Assembly (NCBI GenBank): GCA_007131525.1
Contig: SLQK01000081.1
Location: 1 to 6,347, forward strand
Length of the DNA: 6,347 nucleotides
Origin: Nitriliruptoraceae bacterium
GTDB taxonomy: Bacteria > Actinomycetota > Nitriliruptoria > Nitriliruptorales > Nitriliruptoraceae
Direction of reading: 5' to 3'
Shown here: positions 6,106 through 6,347 of the stretch, piece by piece
Numbering within the stretch: position 1 is the stretch's first letter
Layout: each line of letters begins with the position of its first letter
Position numbers and translations under genes: made by a program
The notes under the pieces: generated by a model
Told to the model about the DNA's origin: nothing
The model's database searches: none
Seen by the model: only the letters and a program-made list of their open reading frames with translations

Positions 6106-6347
6106 TCACCGCCCGCCGTGCTCCTCGTCCCAGCGGGCCAGCAGGGCCCTGAGATCCTTCTGGGCGGTCAAGGAGCCGATGCCGACCGCGAGCCCGACCA
6201 GCAGCCCGACCGTCAGCACCACGGCCGGCGACAGCCACCACCACAGCAGACCCACCACCAACGCCGTGACGACCACGAGCATCACCGCCGCGAACCCGAC
6301 CGGCTGCGCCGCAGCCCAGCGCACCGCCTTGGGCGGGCCGCCGGCGA
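6106..6347 (-). CDS. Small membrane protein with two predicted helices (possibly partial at the right edge)
   Basis: An open frame on the minus strand ends with TGA at 6108-6106 and remains open to the window edge. The first visible start is GTG at 6324 (72 residues), but the only Shine-Dalgarno-like sequence there (AAGG) is two bases away, too close, so the real start may lie outside. Two hydrophobic segments are clear: VGFAAVMLVVVTALVVGLLW and, after a short WWLSP turn, AVVLTVGLLVGLAVGIGSL. The tail KDLRALLARWDEEHGGR is charged and would be cytoplasmic. I do not recognise a family; such two-helix proteins are common in actinobacteria and usually unnamed. Its convergence on the tRNA gene and the coherent membrane topology support a real gene, though not strongly. 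Confidence 0.6.
   Translation of the reverse strand, partial: AGGPPKAVRWAAAQPVGFAAVMLVVVTALVVGLLWWWLSPAVVLTVGLLVGLAVGIGSLTAQKDLRALLARWDEEHGGR

Noticed and set aside
5966..6347. The tRNA as an integration site for a mobile element
   Set aside because: No integrase, no duplicate of the tRNA 3' end and no composition change can be seen in the 305 bases that follow.

Overview
The window is very GC-rich with strongly biased third codon positions. It is gene-dense, with GTG starts, PadR-type and sirtuin families, and promoters of the TANNNT type. This fits a chromosomal segment of a high-GC actinobacterium; I cannot name the genus. No mobile element, phage gene or CRISPR array is visible. The tRNA gene near the right end is intact and shows no sign of an integrated element beside it.

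Layout, left to right: (1) a minus-strand APC-family amino acid permease cut by the left edge, starting at 1121; (2) a plus-strand PadR-family regulator (1233-1556) divergent from it, with an inverted repeat in the 111-bp gap; (3) a 26-bp tandem repeat (1535-1618) that duplicates the 3' end of the PadR gene; (4) a minus-strand DeoD-type purine nucleoside phosphorylase (1634-2359); (5) a divergent plus-strand sirtuin (2469-3269); (6) a minus-strand atypical SDR / NAD(P)-binding protein (3261-3914) whose stop overlaps the sirtuin's; (7) a divergent plus-strand flavoprotein of the mercuric reductase / dihydrolipoamide dehydrogenase class (4051-5496); (8) a plus-strand lipoprotein c-type cytochrome (5542-5931), apparently read from a leaderless promoter; (9) tRNA-Arg(TCT) with encoded CCA (5966-6042); (10) a minus-strand small two-helix membrane protein reaching the right edge.

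The genes alternate strand and most are probably single transcription units. Two links are supported by arrangement: PadR regulator with permease (shared divergent control region) and DeoD with sirtuin (shared divergent region, with a possible but unproved connection through nicotinamide and NAD salvage). The flavoprotein and the cytochrome lie in tandem 45 bp apart, but a hairpin and a promoter between them argue for separate transcription. I see no convincing new multi-gene system. The more unusual points are the tandem duplication of a gene end, the overlapping control elements at 1138-1169, the hairpin plus leaderless promoter at 5511-5542, and active-site substitutions in the SDR and the flavoprotein.
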